Source of the DNA: Burkholderiales bacterium
Lineage (GTDB): Bacteria; Pseudomonadota; Gammaproteobacteria; Burkholderiales; CAIKXV01
Direction: 5' to 3'
NCBI GenBank assembly: GCA_014379045.1
Contig: JACMMK010000084.1
Span: 1-14,146 of the forward strand
DNA: 14,146 nucleotides
In this document: piece after piece, positions 1-6,796 of the stretch
How positions within the stretch are numbered: the first letter of the stretch is position 1
Layout: each line of letters opens with the position of its first letter
The notes under the pieces: model-generated
What the model was told of the DNA's origin: nothing
The model's database searches: none
The model's input: only the letters and a program-made list of their open reading frames with translations
Made by a program: the position numbers and the translations under genes

Positions 1-513
1 ACGCCGTGGGAGACGCTCGCGGTGTCGCGCGGCTACTCAGCCGACGATAACGTAATCACCTGCGCGATGGTCGAAAGCCCGCGCCTTTGCTACGACGACG
101 TCAGCCAGGATCCCGCGCGGCTCCTGACGGGCATCGCTGATTCGATGGCGGCCATGAGCTCGTGGAATATGCACGTGCGCTCCGATATGGTGGTCGCGAT
201 GGGCCCCGAGCAGGCGACGATCTGCGCGCGCGCGGGCATGAGCCGCGCCGATATCCATCGCATGCTGATCGAGATGGCGCAGCGCAAAGTCGGCGACCTG
301 AAGCGCGGCGGCAACTGGCGGCGCGAGCGCGCGCTGCAGTTCCCGATCGCGGTCGATCCCGACGACGACACCTGCTTCATCCCGACGCTGAAAGACCCGG
401 TCGATCTGCAACTGATCGTCGCCGGCGGCTGGGGTCCGTGCACCGCGATCTGCCACGGCTGGAGTGGCGGCAGCCGCGCTGTGCACGGCGCGTACGCGCT
501 GGACGCGCGATGA
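1..513 (+). CDS. Unrecognised protein, 3' part only, partner of the UGSC selenoprotein
   Basis: The reading frame is open from the left edge to a TGA at 511-513, giving 170 visible codons; the start lies outside the window. I do not recognise the family. There is no signal peptide or membrane segment in the visible part, so a cytoplasmic location is likely. A helical-looking middle (about codons 50-100, rich in Met, Ala and Arg) leads to a C-terminal segment with the pattern GGWGPCTAICHGW, where Cys147, Cys151 and His152 (numbered from the window edge) could bind a metal or act in redox chemistry. It ends 25 bases before the selenoprotein gene, so the two are very likely cotranscribed and may work on the same substrate or in one complex. 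Codon use (GC-rich third positions) matches its neighbours. The coding call is firm; the function is unknown. Confidence 0.8.
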   Translation, partial: TPWETLAVSRGYSADDNVITCAMVESPRLCYDDVSQDPARLLTGIADSMAAMSSWNMHVRSDMVVAMGPEQATICARAGMSRADIHRMLIEMAQRKVGDLKRGGNWRRERALQFPIAVDPDDDTCFIPTLKDPVDLQLIVAGGWGPCTAICHGWSGGSRAVHGAYALDAR

Positions 514-525
514 TTCGATTCCCAC

Positions 526-531
526 AGGAGG
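526..531 (+). promoter_or_regulatory. Ribosome binding site that fixes the selenoprotein start
   Basis: A perfect AGGAGG lies 7 bases before the ATG at 539. It fixes the start of the selenoprotein gene and shows that this frame is translated efficiently. This makes a short abortive 95-codon product unlikely to be the whole story. Confidence 0.85.
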
Positions 532-538
532 ACTGCGC

Positions 539-1066
539 ATGAACGACTTGCCCTTCATCGATCCCACGGCCGGTGGCAACCGCGCCGCCGTGATGCCCGC
601 GCCGCGGCCGATGGATCTCGCCGGCAAGGTGGTCGCGATGGTCGACAACACCAAGGAACAGGGCGACCTGATCCTCGAAACAGTGGCGCAAGCGCTGCGT
701 GATCGCTACGGCGTGGCGCGCGTGATCATCCGCCGCAAGGAGCACTACTCGAAGCCGGCCACCGACCAGCTGATCGACGAGCTCGCGCAGGAGGCGCAAC
801 TCGCGGTCGCCGCGGTCGGCGGATGAGGCTCATGCACGTTGTGCAGTGTGCACGACACCGTGGAGTTCGAGAAACGCGGCATTCCCGCGACCGTGATCAT
901 CACCCAGGCGTTCCGCAACGCCTGCATCTTCCAGTTCCGTTCGAAGGGCATGCCAGGGCATCCCTATATCGAACTGCCGCACCCGATCAGCAATCTGACC
1001 GGCGACGAGATGCGGGCGGCGACGCTAGTCATAGTCGAGCCGCTGGTGCGACAGTTGACCGCGTGA
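539..1066 (+). CDS. UGSC family selenoprotein, selenocysteine encoded by TGA at 824-826
   Basis: Read through the in-frame TGA at 824-826, the frame encodes 175 residues, ATG 539 to TGA 1064-1066. Codon 96 would be selenocysteine (U). Around it lies GG-U-GSC-TLC-SVHD, so U96, Cys99 and Cys102 form UxxCxxC, and the Gly-U-Gly-Ser-Cys core is the signature of the UGSC (seleno)protein family, some members of which carry Cys at this position (family knowledge from memory). The segment before it (about residues 20-95) resembles an alpha/beta domain whose strand VAAVGG ends at the active-site loop. The part after it continues with a second conserved-looking stretch (FEKRGIPATVIITQAF, then YIELPHPI near the end). 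Both halves share frame, codon bias and a smooth domain boundary, which argues against a pseudogene. The role is unknown; selenocysteine implies redox or nucleophilic chemistry. No selA, selB, selC or selD gene is visible here, so decoding depends on genes elsewhere. A sequencing or nonsense mutation is the main alternative. Confidence 0.85.
829..865 (+). other. Candidate bacterial SECIS element
   Basis: Just after the TGA the mRNA can fold into an 8-bp stem, 838-845 with 849-856 (one U-G pair at 840/854), closed by a three-base GUG loop at 846-848. Two lower 3-bp helices extend it: 835-837 with 860-862, and 829-831 with 863-865. The loop starts 19 bases after the TGA and has G as its first base. 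Both features fit the rules I recall for SelB-binding bacterial SECIS elements (16-37 bases to the loop, G in the first two loop bases). The hairpin lies inside the coding sequence, as is usual in bacteria. Confidence 0.7.
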
Positions 1067-1319
1067 GCCGCGCTCCATTCGAACCCGGATTCGTCGAGGA
1101 GCGCGAGTGATGAACATCCCGGGGCCTCGCCTCAAGGCCTGTGCGCAAGGATAGTAGCGCTGCGCCCGCTCCCGACGTCGGCGACAGGGCAGGAATCCCG
1201 ATTGCAGCGTCGGCACGTGCGCCACCGCACAGACTGACACCGGGTGGGTGAGGACACTGGGCGCGCTTATTTGACCCGGCGCAGTTTCATCGAACCCCCT
1301 CCACGCGCCGTTGGTAAAG
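1067..1319. other. Non-coding stretch between selenoprotein gene and terminator
   Basis: About 250 bases without a convincing gene. The only translation-like signal is GAGGAG at 1096-1101 before an ATG at 1110 that opens a 14-codon frame ending at 1154. I found no tRNA; in particular nothing resembling selenocysteine tRNA with its long acceptor and variable arms. It may be 3' untranslated RNA or the remnant of a further operon gene. Confidence 0.5.
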
Positions 1320-1342
1320 GCCGCCCTCGGGCGGCTTTTTTT
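1320..1342 (+). terminator. Rho-independent terminator of the selenoprotein unit
   Basis: GCCGCC (1320-1325) pairs with GGCGGC (1330-1335) around a CTCG loop, followed directly by seven T residues (1336-1342). This is a textbook intrinsic terminator in the plus direction. It separates the selenoprotein unit from gnd. Confidence 0.9.
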
Positions 1343-1394
1343 CGCTGCGCGCCCGTGCATGCCTGCAGCGCCCCTCGGCGCGCGCCGCGACCGC

Positions 1395-1400
1395 TATAGT
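1395..1400 (+). promoter_or_regulatory. Possible -10 element before gnd
   Basis: TATAGT, five of six matches to the sigma-70 -10 consensus, lies 44 bases before the gnd ATG and downstream of the terminator, the expected place for the promoter of the gnd-zwf-pgl run. No good -35 hexamer is visible about 17 bases upstream, so an activator may be needed or the call may be wrong. Confidence 0.35.
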
Positions 1401-1444
1401 CTGTCGCCATGCAACGCCTCCGTTAATCAGAAAGGACTCGAACG

Positions 1445-2473
1445 ATGCAGCTCGGCATGATCGGCCTGGGACGGATGGGCGCCAACATGTGTCGCCGCTT
1501 GATGCAGGCGGGGCACGAATGCGTCGTGCACGACCTTTATCCCGAAGCGGTGGCGAGCCTCGCCGCGGAGGGGGCGGTGGGCGCGCTGTCGCTTGCCGAG
1601 TTCGTCGCCCGCCTGGAGCGTCCGCGCAACGTCTGGATGATGCTTCCGGCTGCGGCTGTCGAACAGACGATTGCGCTGATCGCGCCGTTGCTGGAGTCAG
1701 GCGATGTCCTGATCGACGGCGGCAATTCGCACTATCGCGACGATATCCGCCGCGCGCAGCAGCTCGGCCTCGCGGGCATCCACTACGTCGACGTGGGCAC
1801 GAGCGGCGGCGTCTGGGGACTCGAACACGGCTATTGCCTGATGGTCGGCGGCGAGCAGCCGGTGACGCAGCACCTGGACCCGGTATTCAGAACGCTCGCG
1901 CCGGGCGTCGGCGACCTGCCGCGTAGCGCGGGTGCCGCCGCGACCGCGAGCACCGCCGAACACGGGTACCTGCATTGCGGAGGAAACGGCGCCGGTCACT
2001 TCGTCAAGATGATCCATAACGGCATCGAGTACGGTCTGATGGCCGCCTATGCGGAGGGTTTCAACATTCTTCACCACGCCAACAACGGCAGCGTGGGCCG
2101 TAAGGTCGATGCGGAGACCGCGCCGCTCGACGATCCGCAGGCCTATCAATACGACTTCGACCTCGCTGGCATCGCCGAAGTGTGGCGGCGCGGCAGCGTG
2201 ATCCGCTCGTGGCTGCTCGATCTGACCGCGCAGGCCCTGCTGCGCGACGCCGAACTCGCGGGTTTCCGCGGTCGTGTGTCGGATTCGGGCGAGGGACGGT
2301 GGGCGCTCAAGGCCGCGATCGACACCTCGGTGCCTGCCCCGGTACTGAGTGCTGCACTGTTCGAGCGTTTCGGCTCGCGCGGCGAAAGCGGCTTCGCCGA
2401 CAAGCTCCTGTCGGCGATGCGCAACGAATTCGGCGGTCATGCGGAACAAGCGCACCGACCGGGCGGCACATGA
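1445..2473 (+). CDS. gnd: 6-phosphogluconate dehydrogenase, decarboxylating, short form
   Basis: Oxidises and decarboxylates 6-phosphogluconate to ribulose 5-phosphate, the last oxidative step of the pentose phosphate pathway, in the cytoplasm. The 342 residues fit the short class (about 300-340) rather than the 470-residue class. Visible signs: a Rossmann GLGRMG at 7-12, the substrate motif GTSGG at 118-122 followed by [10 protein letters not shown], and [13 protein letters not shown] with the probable catalytic Lys188 and nearby His191-Asn192. Asp30 at the end of the second strand suggests NAD+ rather than NADP+ (inference). AAAGGA at 1431-1436 sits 8 bases before the ATG. Its stop overlaps the zwf start (ATGA at 2470-2473), implying translational coupling. 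Residues 158-172 hold an Ala/Thr/Ser-rich insert before the EHGYLHCG segment, which looks slightly longer than usual. Confidence 0.95.
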   Translation: MQLGMIGLGRMGANMCRRLMQAGHECVVHDLYPEAVASLAAEGAVGALSLAEFVARLERPRNVWMMLPAAAVEQTIALIAPLLESGDVLIDGGNSHYRDDIRRAQQLGLAGIHYVDVGTSGGVWGLEHGYCLMVGGEQPVTQHLDPVFRTLAPGVGDLPRSAGAAATASTAEHGYLHCGGNGAGHFVKMIHNGIEYGLMAAYAEGFNILHHANNGSVGRKVDAETAPLDDPQAYQYDFDLAGIAEVWRRGSVIRSWLLDLTAQALLRDAELAGFRGRVSDSGEGRWALKAAIDTSVPAPVLSAALFERFGSRGESGFADKLLSAMRNEFGGHAEQAHRPGGT

Positions 2474-3855
2474 TCGCTGCACCTCCCTGCGATGCATTCG
2501 TGTTGTTCGGCGCCACCGGCGATCTCGCGCGCAAGAAGATCTATCCGGCCCTGTATCAACTGGTTCGGCGCGGCGGTCTCGAGATCCCGGTCATAGGCAT
2601 CGCCCGCGGCGGCTGGAATCTGAACCGCCTGCAGGCGCACGTGCGCAGCAGCCTCGAGCAGACCGACGGCTTCGACGAAGCGGTGTTTGCCCGGCTGTGC
2701 GCGCTGATGCGGCTGGTCGACGGCGACTACCGCGATACCGCCACCTTCGGCCGGATGTGCGAGGCATTGGGCCAGGCCCAGCGCCCGCTGTTCTACCTGG
2801 CGATCGCCCCGAGCATGTTTGCCGCGGTAATCGACGGGCTCGATCAGCTGCCGTGTGCAGCGGGCGGCCGGGTAGTCGTCGAAAAACCGTTCGGCCGCAG
2901 CCTCGCCTCGGCGCTCGAACTGAACGAAACGCTGCACAAGGTGTTCGACGAGTCGGCGATCTTCCGCATCGATCACTACCTCGGCAAGGAGCCGGTGCAG
3001 AACCTGTTGTTCTTCCGCTTCGCGAACTCGTTCCTCGAGCCGATCTGGAACCGCAACTATGTCGAGAGCGTGCAGATCACGATGGCCGAGACCTTCGGCG
3101 TCGAGGGGCGAGGCGCGTTCTACGAGGAAGTCGGCGCGGTGCGCGACGTCGTGCAGAACCACCTGTTGCAGGTCGTCGCCAACCTCGCGATGGAACCGCC
3201 GATCGGCGAGGGTGGCGAGCCGTTGCGCGACGAGAAGATCAAGGTCTTCCGCGCAATCCGTACGCTGACCGCGGGCAGCCTGGTGCGTGGACAGTACCGC
3301 GGTTATCGCGCGGAAGAAGGCGTCGCCCCCGATTCGCAGGTAGAGACGTTCGCAGCGATGCAGCTCCATCTCGACTCGTGGCGATGGCAGGGTGTGCCGT
3401 TCTTCATCCGCGCGGGCAAACGGCTGCCGGTGACCGCAACCGAAGTGCTGGTGTCGTTGCGCCGCCCGCCCCAGCAGGTGTTTCCGGACACGATCCCGGC
3501 GCAGTCGAACTATGTGCGCTTCCTGCTCGGCCCGCGCCAAGTGGCGATCGCCATCGGCGCCCGGGTGAAGCGACGCGGCGCCGAAAACGTTGGGCACCCG
3601 ATCGAGCTGCATGTGTTCAACACGCAGGGCGACGAGATGGAAGCCTACGAGCGCCTGATCGGTGATGCGCTGAAGGGCGACGCCACGCTGTTCGCCCGTC
3701 AGGATGCGGTCGAGGCGGCATGGCGGATCGTCGACCCGGTCCTCGACGATCGGACACCGGTGTGCGAGTACAGTCCGGGCACCTGGGGGCCGAGCGAAGC
3801 CGACGAGATGATCCGTGCGGTCGGGGGTTGGCGCGAACCCCTGGCGGCGGCCTGA
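2470..3855 (+). CDS. zwf: Glucose-6-phosphate 1-dehydrogenase
   Basis: Oxidises glucose 6-phosphate to 6-phosphogluconolactone with NAD(P)+, the entry step of the oxidative pentose phosphate and Entner-Doudoroff routes. The 461-residue product starts at the ATG overlapping the gnd stop; the longer open frame upstream belongs to another reading of gnd and is not used. Motifs: nucleotide-binding [10 protein letters not shown] at 14-23, VVEKPFG in the middle of the N-terminal domain, and the substrate-binding signature RIDHYLGK at 166-173 with His169 and Lys173. Later come the family blocks AVRDVVQNH and [10 protein letters not shown]. It is a little shorter than the usual 480-510 residues but has no gap in the core motifs. 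The order gnd-zwf-pgl places all three oxidative-branch steps in one transcript. Confidence 0.97.
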   Translation: MIAAPPCDAFVLFGATGDLARKKIYPALYQLVRRGGLEIPVIGIARGGWNLNRLQAHVRSSLEQTDGFDEAVFARLCALMRLVDGDYRDTATFGRMCEALGQAQRPLFYLAIAPSMFAAVIDGLDQLPCAAGGRVVVEKPFGRSLASALELNETLHKVFDESAIFRIDHYLGKEPVQNLLFFRFANSFLEPIWNRNYVESVQITMAETFGVEGRGAFYEEVGAVRDVVQNHLLQVVANLAMEPPIGEGGEPLRDEKIKVFRAIRTLTAGSLVRGQYRGYRAEEGVAPDSQVETFAAMQLHLDSWRWQGVPFFIRAGKRLPVTATEVLVSLRRPPQQVFPDTIPAQSNYVRFLLGPRQVAIAIGARVKRRGAENVGHPIELHVFNTQGDEMEAYERLIGDALKGDATLFARQDAVEAAWRIVDPVLDDRTPVCEYSPGTWGPSEADEMIRAVGGWREPLAAA

Positions 3856-3864
3856 CGGTTTTCG

Positions 3865-4596
3865 ATGGAGATCGAGGTACACGCCGACCCGGTGTCGCTG
3901 TCGGCACACGCCTCGGCGACGATCGCTCTGGCTGCGCGCGTCGCGATCGGAGCGCGGGCCAGGTTCCTGCTGGCGGTCAGCGGCGGCAATACGCCCCTGG
4001 AAACGCTGCGCCGGCTCGCCACCGAAACCATCGACTGGCAGCAGGTCCATCTGGCACAGGTCGACGAGCGCGTGGCGCCGTCGGGCAGCGACGAGCGCAA
4101 TCTGACCCACCTGCAGGCGATGCTTCTGGATCGCGTGCCGCTGCCCCGCACGCATGTGCACTCGATGCCGGTCGAGGACATCGATATCTCGGCGGGGGCG
4201 CAACGCTTCGCCCGACAGTTGGAGCAGATCGCAGGACGGCCGGCGACCTTCGACATGATGCTGCTCGGACTGGGCGCCGACGGGCACACCGCGTCGCTCG
4301 TGCCCGGCGACCCGGTACTGGATTCGAGCGCAGCGGAGGTCGCGCTGACCGAGGTCTACCGCGGCGCACGCAGGATGACGCTCACGTTCCCGATCATCAA
4401 TCGCGCGCGCTGCGTCGTCTGGCTGATCGCCGGTGCGAGCAAGGCACCTGCGCTCGCACAGCTGATCCACCGCGACCTTTCGATTCCGGCAAGCCACGTC
4501 GCACGTGAGCGCGCGCTGCTGCTGGTCGATCGGGCGGCGTTCGCCGCGTCGAGTGCACAGCGTCTTCCCGCCGACGTCTCGGTCGTCGAGCATTGA
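3865..4596 (+). CDS. pgl: 6-phosphogluconolactonase
   Basis: Hydrolyses 6-phosphogluconolactone to 6-phosphogluconate, linking the products of zwf and gnd. The 243 residues match the DevB/Pgl family length. Characteristic blocks are SGGNTP near residue 40, DERVAP followed by SDERN in the middle, and LGLGADGHTASL, the phosphosugar-isomerase-like loop that holds the catalytic His. It starts 9 bases after the zwf stop with no strong Shine-Dalgarno sequence, so it probably depends on translation of zwf. No signal peptide; cytoplasmic. Confidence 0.95.
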   Translation: MEIEVHADPVSLSAHASATIALAARVAIGARARFLLAVSGGNTPLETLRRLATETIDWQQVHLAQVDERVAPSGSDERNLTHLQAMLLDRVPLPRTHVHSMPVEDIDISAGAQRFARQLEQIAGRPATFDMMLLGLGADGHTASLVPGDPVLDSSAAEVALTEVYRGARRMTLTFPIINRARCVVWLIAGASKAPALAQLIHRDLSIPASHVARERALLLVDRAAFAASSAQRLPADVSVVEH

Positions 4597-4645
4597 GCCC
4601 AATGCGCACTCAGTTGAAGCCACGACCGCGGCGGCGCACTCGCCG

Positions 4646-5335
4646 ATGAAGGCAGTCGTCGCCGCGCTGGCCCTGGCGGCGCTGCTCGCCTTCGCGGCCC
4701 ATGGCCGGTTCTGGCAACTGCCCGATCGGCACAACCCCTGGGCACCGTTGACCGTCGACGAGCCACCCGGCTGGCTCACGCGCTACAAGCTCGCCCGCCT
4801 GGACAAGTCCCCGGCCGCGTGCAATGCCGCGCTCGCCACCGCAGTGATCGCGGCCGAACCGGTGCCAGACCGGGAGACCGCGCCAGATTGCGGCTTTCGC
4901 AACGCCGTCCGGGTGCGCAGCACGCGACTGCAGGTGGGCGAGCCGTTCACGCTGTCGTGCCGCGCTGCGGTGTCCCTCGTGCTCTGGGAGCGGCATGTGC
5001 TCGAGCCTGAAGCGCTGCGCACGCTCGGCGAGCCATTGAAACGGATCGAGCACTACGGCAGCTATGCCTGCCGTAACATCAACGGGCGTGACCAGGGAAC
5101 GCGCAGTCGGCACGCTACCGCCGATGCGCTGGACGTGGCAGGTTTCGTGCTGGCGAGCGGGCGGCGCATCACCGTCGCGCGACACTGGCGGGGCGACAAC
5201 GCCGACGCCCGGTTCCTCCAGGCGATTCACCGTGGCGGCTGCCGTTTCTTCGACGTCGTGCTCGGGCCGGATTACAACCGGGCCCATGCCGACCACCTGC
5301 ACCTGGATCGGGGACCGAATCGGCTGTGTCGTTGA
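4646..5335 (+). CDS. Extensin-like C-terminal domain protein, probable zinc peptidoglycan hydrolase
   Basis: 229 residues starting at ATG 4646. I chose this start because it puts a hydrophobic signal or anchor segment (about residues 4-18, Ala/Leu/Val-rich) at the N-terminus; the open frame extends further upstream but overlaps pgl and looks non-coding. The body matches the extensin-like C-terminal family of proteobacteria. His156 and Asp163 (HxxxxxxD) and the HADHLHLD block with His217 and His219 form the zinc-binding layout of LAS/M15-type peptidases, so a periplasmic peptidoglycan-cleaving role is likely (inference). Several cysteines could form disulfides outside the cytoplasm. It lies 49 bases after pgl in the same direction; it has no obvious metabolic link to that pathway. 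Confidence 0.85.
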   Translation: MKAVVAALALAALLAFAAHGRFWQLPDRHNPWAPLTVDEPPGWLTRYKLARLDKSPAACNAALATAVIAAEPVPDRETAPDCGFRNAVRVRSTRLQVGEPFTLSCRAAVSLVLWERHVLEPEALRTLGEPLKRIEHYGSYACRNINGRDQGTRSRHATADALDVAGFVLASGRRITVARHWRGDNADARFLQAIHRGGCRFFDVVLGPDYNRAHADHLHLDRGPNRLCR

Positions 5336-5368
5336 CCGGATTTTTCAACTCGTATCGAAGGAGCCTTC

Positions 5369-6061
5369 ATGCACCGTAACGACATCAGGATTGCTGCGCG
5401 CGAGGGCGGCGAGTTCGATTGCTATGTGGTCGAGCCCGACATGACCGACCCGGTGCCTGCGGTGGTCCTCGCGTCGGCAGTACACGGGGTCGATGCCGAC
5501 ATCCGCCAGATCGCCGACGAACTGGCGTCCCAAGGCTTCTTCGCGGCGGCCCCCGACCTCTTCTGGCGCACGACGCCGGGACCGCTGCCGCGCACCGACA
5601 AGCGCACCGCTGCGCGCTCGGAACCGCGCCGTCAGACGATCGCGACCGGTGAGGCCGACCTTGCCGACACGCTCGACGCGTTGCGTCGACGACCCGGGTG
5701 CAATGGACGCGCCGTGGTGATGGGTTTCTGTTATGGCGGGCCCTACGCGATCATCGGGCCGAAGCGCCTCGGCTTCGAGGCGGGCATCGCCTGCCATGGT
5801 TCATCGATGCTCGATTTCATTGCCGACACGACCGACCTCACGCGCCCGGTGTGCCTCGTGTGGGGCGACCGCGACAACCGTGCCCCGGTCGACGTGCTCG
5901 ACGCCTATCGTGCGTTGTGTGCGCGCAGCGACAATGTCGAGATACACGTGTTCCCGGGCGTGCAGCACGGATTCATGATGCAGCACGATGAACGCTTCGA
6001 CGCCGAGGCACGACAGTTCGCGATGCGTCGCACCGTCGCATTGCTGGACGCCCTGCGCTGA
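5369..6061 (+). CDS. Dienelactone hydrolase family protein
   Basis: 230-residue alpha/beta hydrolase. The nucleophile elbow is GFCYGG with Cys121; Asp169 in WGDRDN and His200 in VQHGF complete a Cys-Asp-His triad whose spacing equals that of the classic dienelactone hydrolase (Cys123, Asp171, His202, from memory). Such enzymes hydrolyse dienelactone in chloroaromatic breakdown, but many family members have unknown ester or lactone substrates. The segment ASAVHGVDADI stands where the classic enzyme has QEIFGVN, so the Glu that restrains the resting Cys is Ala37 here. AAGGAG at 5358-5363 precedes the ATG by 5 bases. No signal peptide. It is 33 bases after the extensin-like gene and could be cotranscribed with it. 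Confidence 0.92.
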   Translation: MHRNDIRIAAREGGEFDCYVVEPDMTDPVPAVVLASAVHGVDADIRQIADELASQGFFAAAPDLFWRTTPGPLPRTDKRTAARSEPRRQTIATGEADLADTLDALRRRPGCNGRAVVMGFCYGGPYAIIGPKRLGFEAGIACHGSSMLDFIADTTDLTRPVCLVWGDRDNRAPVDVLDAYRALCARSDNVEIHVFPGVQHGFMMQHDERFDAEARQFAMRRTVALLDALR

Positions 6062-6068
6062 CGACGTC

Positions 6069-6120
6069 CGCAACGGGCCATCGTGGCGGGTGCATCGGCC
6101 GGCGTGGCGCCCGTGTTGCG
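6069..6120 (+). terminator. Imperfect long-loop hairpin after the hydrolase gene
   Basis: CGCAACGGGC at 6069-6078 pairs with the 6109-6120 arm (complementary apart from a two-base bulge), leaving a GC-rich 30-base loop. It begins 8 bases after the hydrolase stop and has no T-run, so it may be a transcript end or an RNA-stabilising structure rather than a classical terminator. Confidence 0.35.
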
Positions 6121-6149
6121 TTGACATCACCCCGGATTTCGGCGAACGT
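6121..6149 (+). promoter_or_regulatory. Possible sigma-70 promoter for the cupin operon
   Basis: A perfect -35 TTGACA occupies 6121-6126, but the hexamer 17 bases downstream (GAACGT at 6144-6149) is a poor -10. It is the best candidate in the 228-base gap before the cupin gene. A weak -10 would fit a promoter that needs an activator, but a chance match is possible. Confidence 0.3.
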
Positions 6150-6289
6150 GCCACCGCCGTAGCCGACAAGAGCCGCGGCAGGAGGCACGCCGCCGTTCGA
6201 CGGTGCACGGCACCGCGCGGCGGTCGGGACTGGTCCGTGCCGGTATGGCGTCGTGCTGCCCGATAGCAATCGATCGAGGAGTCGGAAAC

Positions 6290-6754
6290 ATGGAAGTGAA
6301 AGCGACACTGCGCGTGATCAACGAGGCGGCGTTTCCGGGTCGCCGCGGCGTGACCGACGGGCAAACCTATCAGCGCCTGATCGGCTGGCCCGAGGTGCAG
6401 CAGACCGACCGCGTACGCGTCGGCCGCGCCACCTACGCGCCGGGCACCTACGAGCAGTTGCACTGGCATCCGATCGAAGCGTGCTACTACGTGATCGCCG
6501 GCCATGCGACGGTACGCAACATCGAGGGCGAAGAGTTCGAAGTCAGTGCCGGTTCGATGATCTATGCCCCGGCCGGTATTGCCGGCGCCCACGAGTGGGA
6601 AGTCGACGAGTCGCTCGAACTGCTCGACATCCGCGCGACGAACGAAACCGAGCGCAAGATCCAGTTCACCGTCGACAAGGCAACCAAGCGTTCGTACATC
6701 GATCTCGAGGACCTGGCGTACCGTGACGCGATCAGCTTCAAATCGCATTACTAG
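6290..6754 (+). CDS. Cupin domain protein
   Basis: 154 residues, ATG at 6290 preceded by GAGGAG (6276-6281, 8-base spacing); the upstream open frame has no ribosome site and is discarded. It is a single small beta-barrel cupin. Motif 1 is GTYEQLHWHPIEACYYVIAG, with metal ligands His58 and His60; Glu63 lies one position before the usual Glu, where Ala64 now stands. Motif 2 is GSMIYAPAGIAGAH with His101. Such cupins serve as metal enzymes (isomerase, dioxygenase) or sugar/acid binders; the substrate cannot be told. It is the first gene of a run with a TTT receptor, an amidohydrolase and a dehydrogenase, so a step in the same catabolic route is likely. Confidence 0.88.
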   Translation: MEVKATLRVINEAAFPGRRGVTDGQTYQRLIGWPEVQQTDRVRVGRATYAPGTYEQLHWHPIEACYYVIAGHATVRNIEGEEFEVSAGSMIYAPAGIAGAHEWEVDESLELLDIRATNETERKIQFTVDKATKRSYIDLEDLAYRDAISFKSHY

Positions 6755-6796
6755 AGCAGCGCACTCGGCTCCAACGTAGAGCCCGAAGGAGGAGGC

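Noticed and set aside
511..513. A second recoded TGA at the end of the first gene
   Set aside because: The frame beyond it gives Arg-rich sequence without motifs, runs over the ribosome site of the next gene, and has no SECIS-like hairpin. It is a normal stop.
539..826. The selenoprotein gene as a nonsense-mutated pseudogene
   Set aside because: The TGA sits exactly at the U of the UGSC motif, a SECIS-like hairpin follows, and the downstream frame is intact. Not fully excluded without the rest of the genome.
823..1110. A separate 95-codon gene starting at the TGA
   Set aside because: It is in another frame, has no ribosome site and translates to Arg/His-rich sequence. The conserved-looking residues are in the selenoprotein frame.
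1155..1319. A tRNA gene, in particular selenocysteine tRNA
   Set aside because: A stretch resembling TCGAACCCC at 1290-1298 recalls a T-arm, but no acceptor stem, anticodon arm or CCA end fits around it.
2437..4779. A 780-codon open frame on the minus strand
   Set aside because: It is antisense to zwf and pgl, has Arg/His-rich low-information sequence and no ribosome site; long shadow frames are expected in GC-rich DNA.
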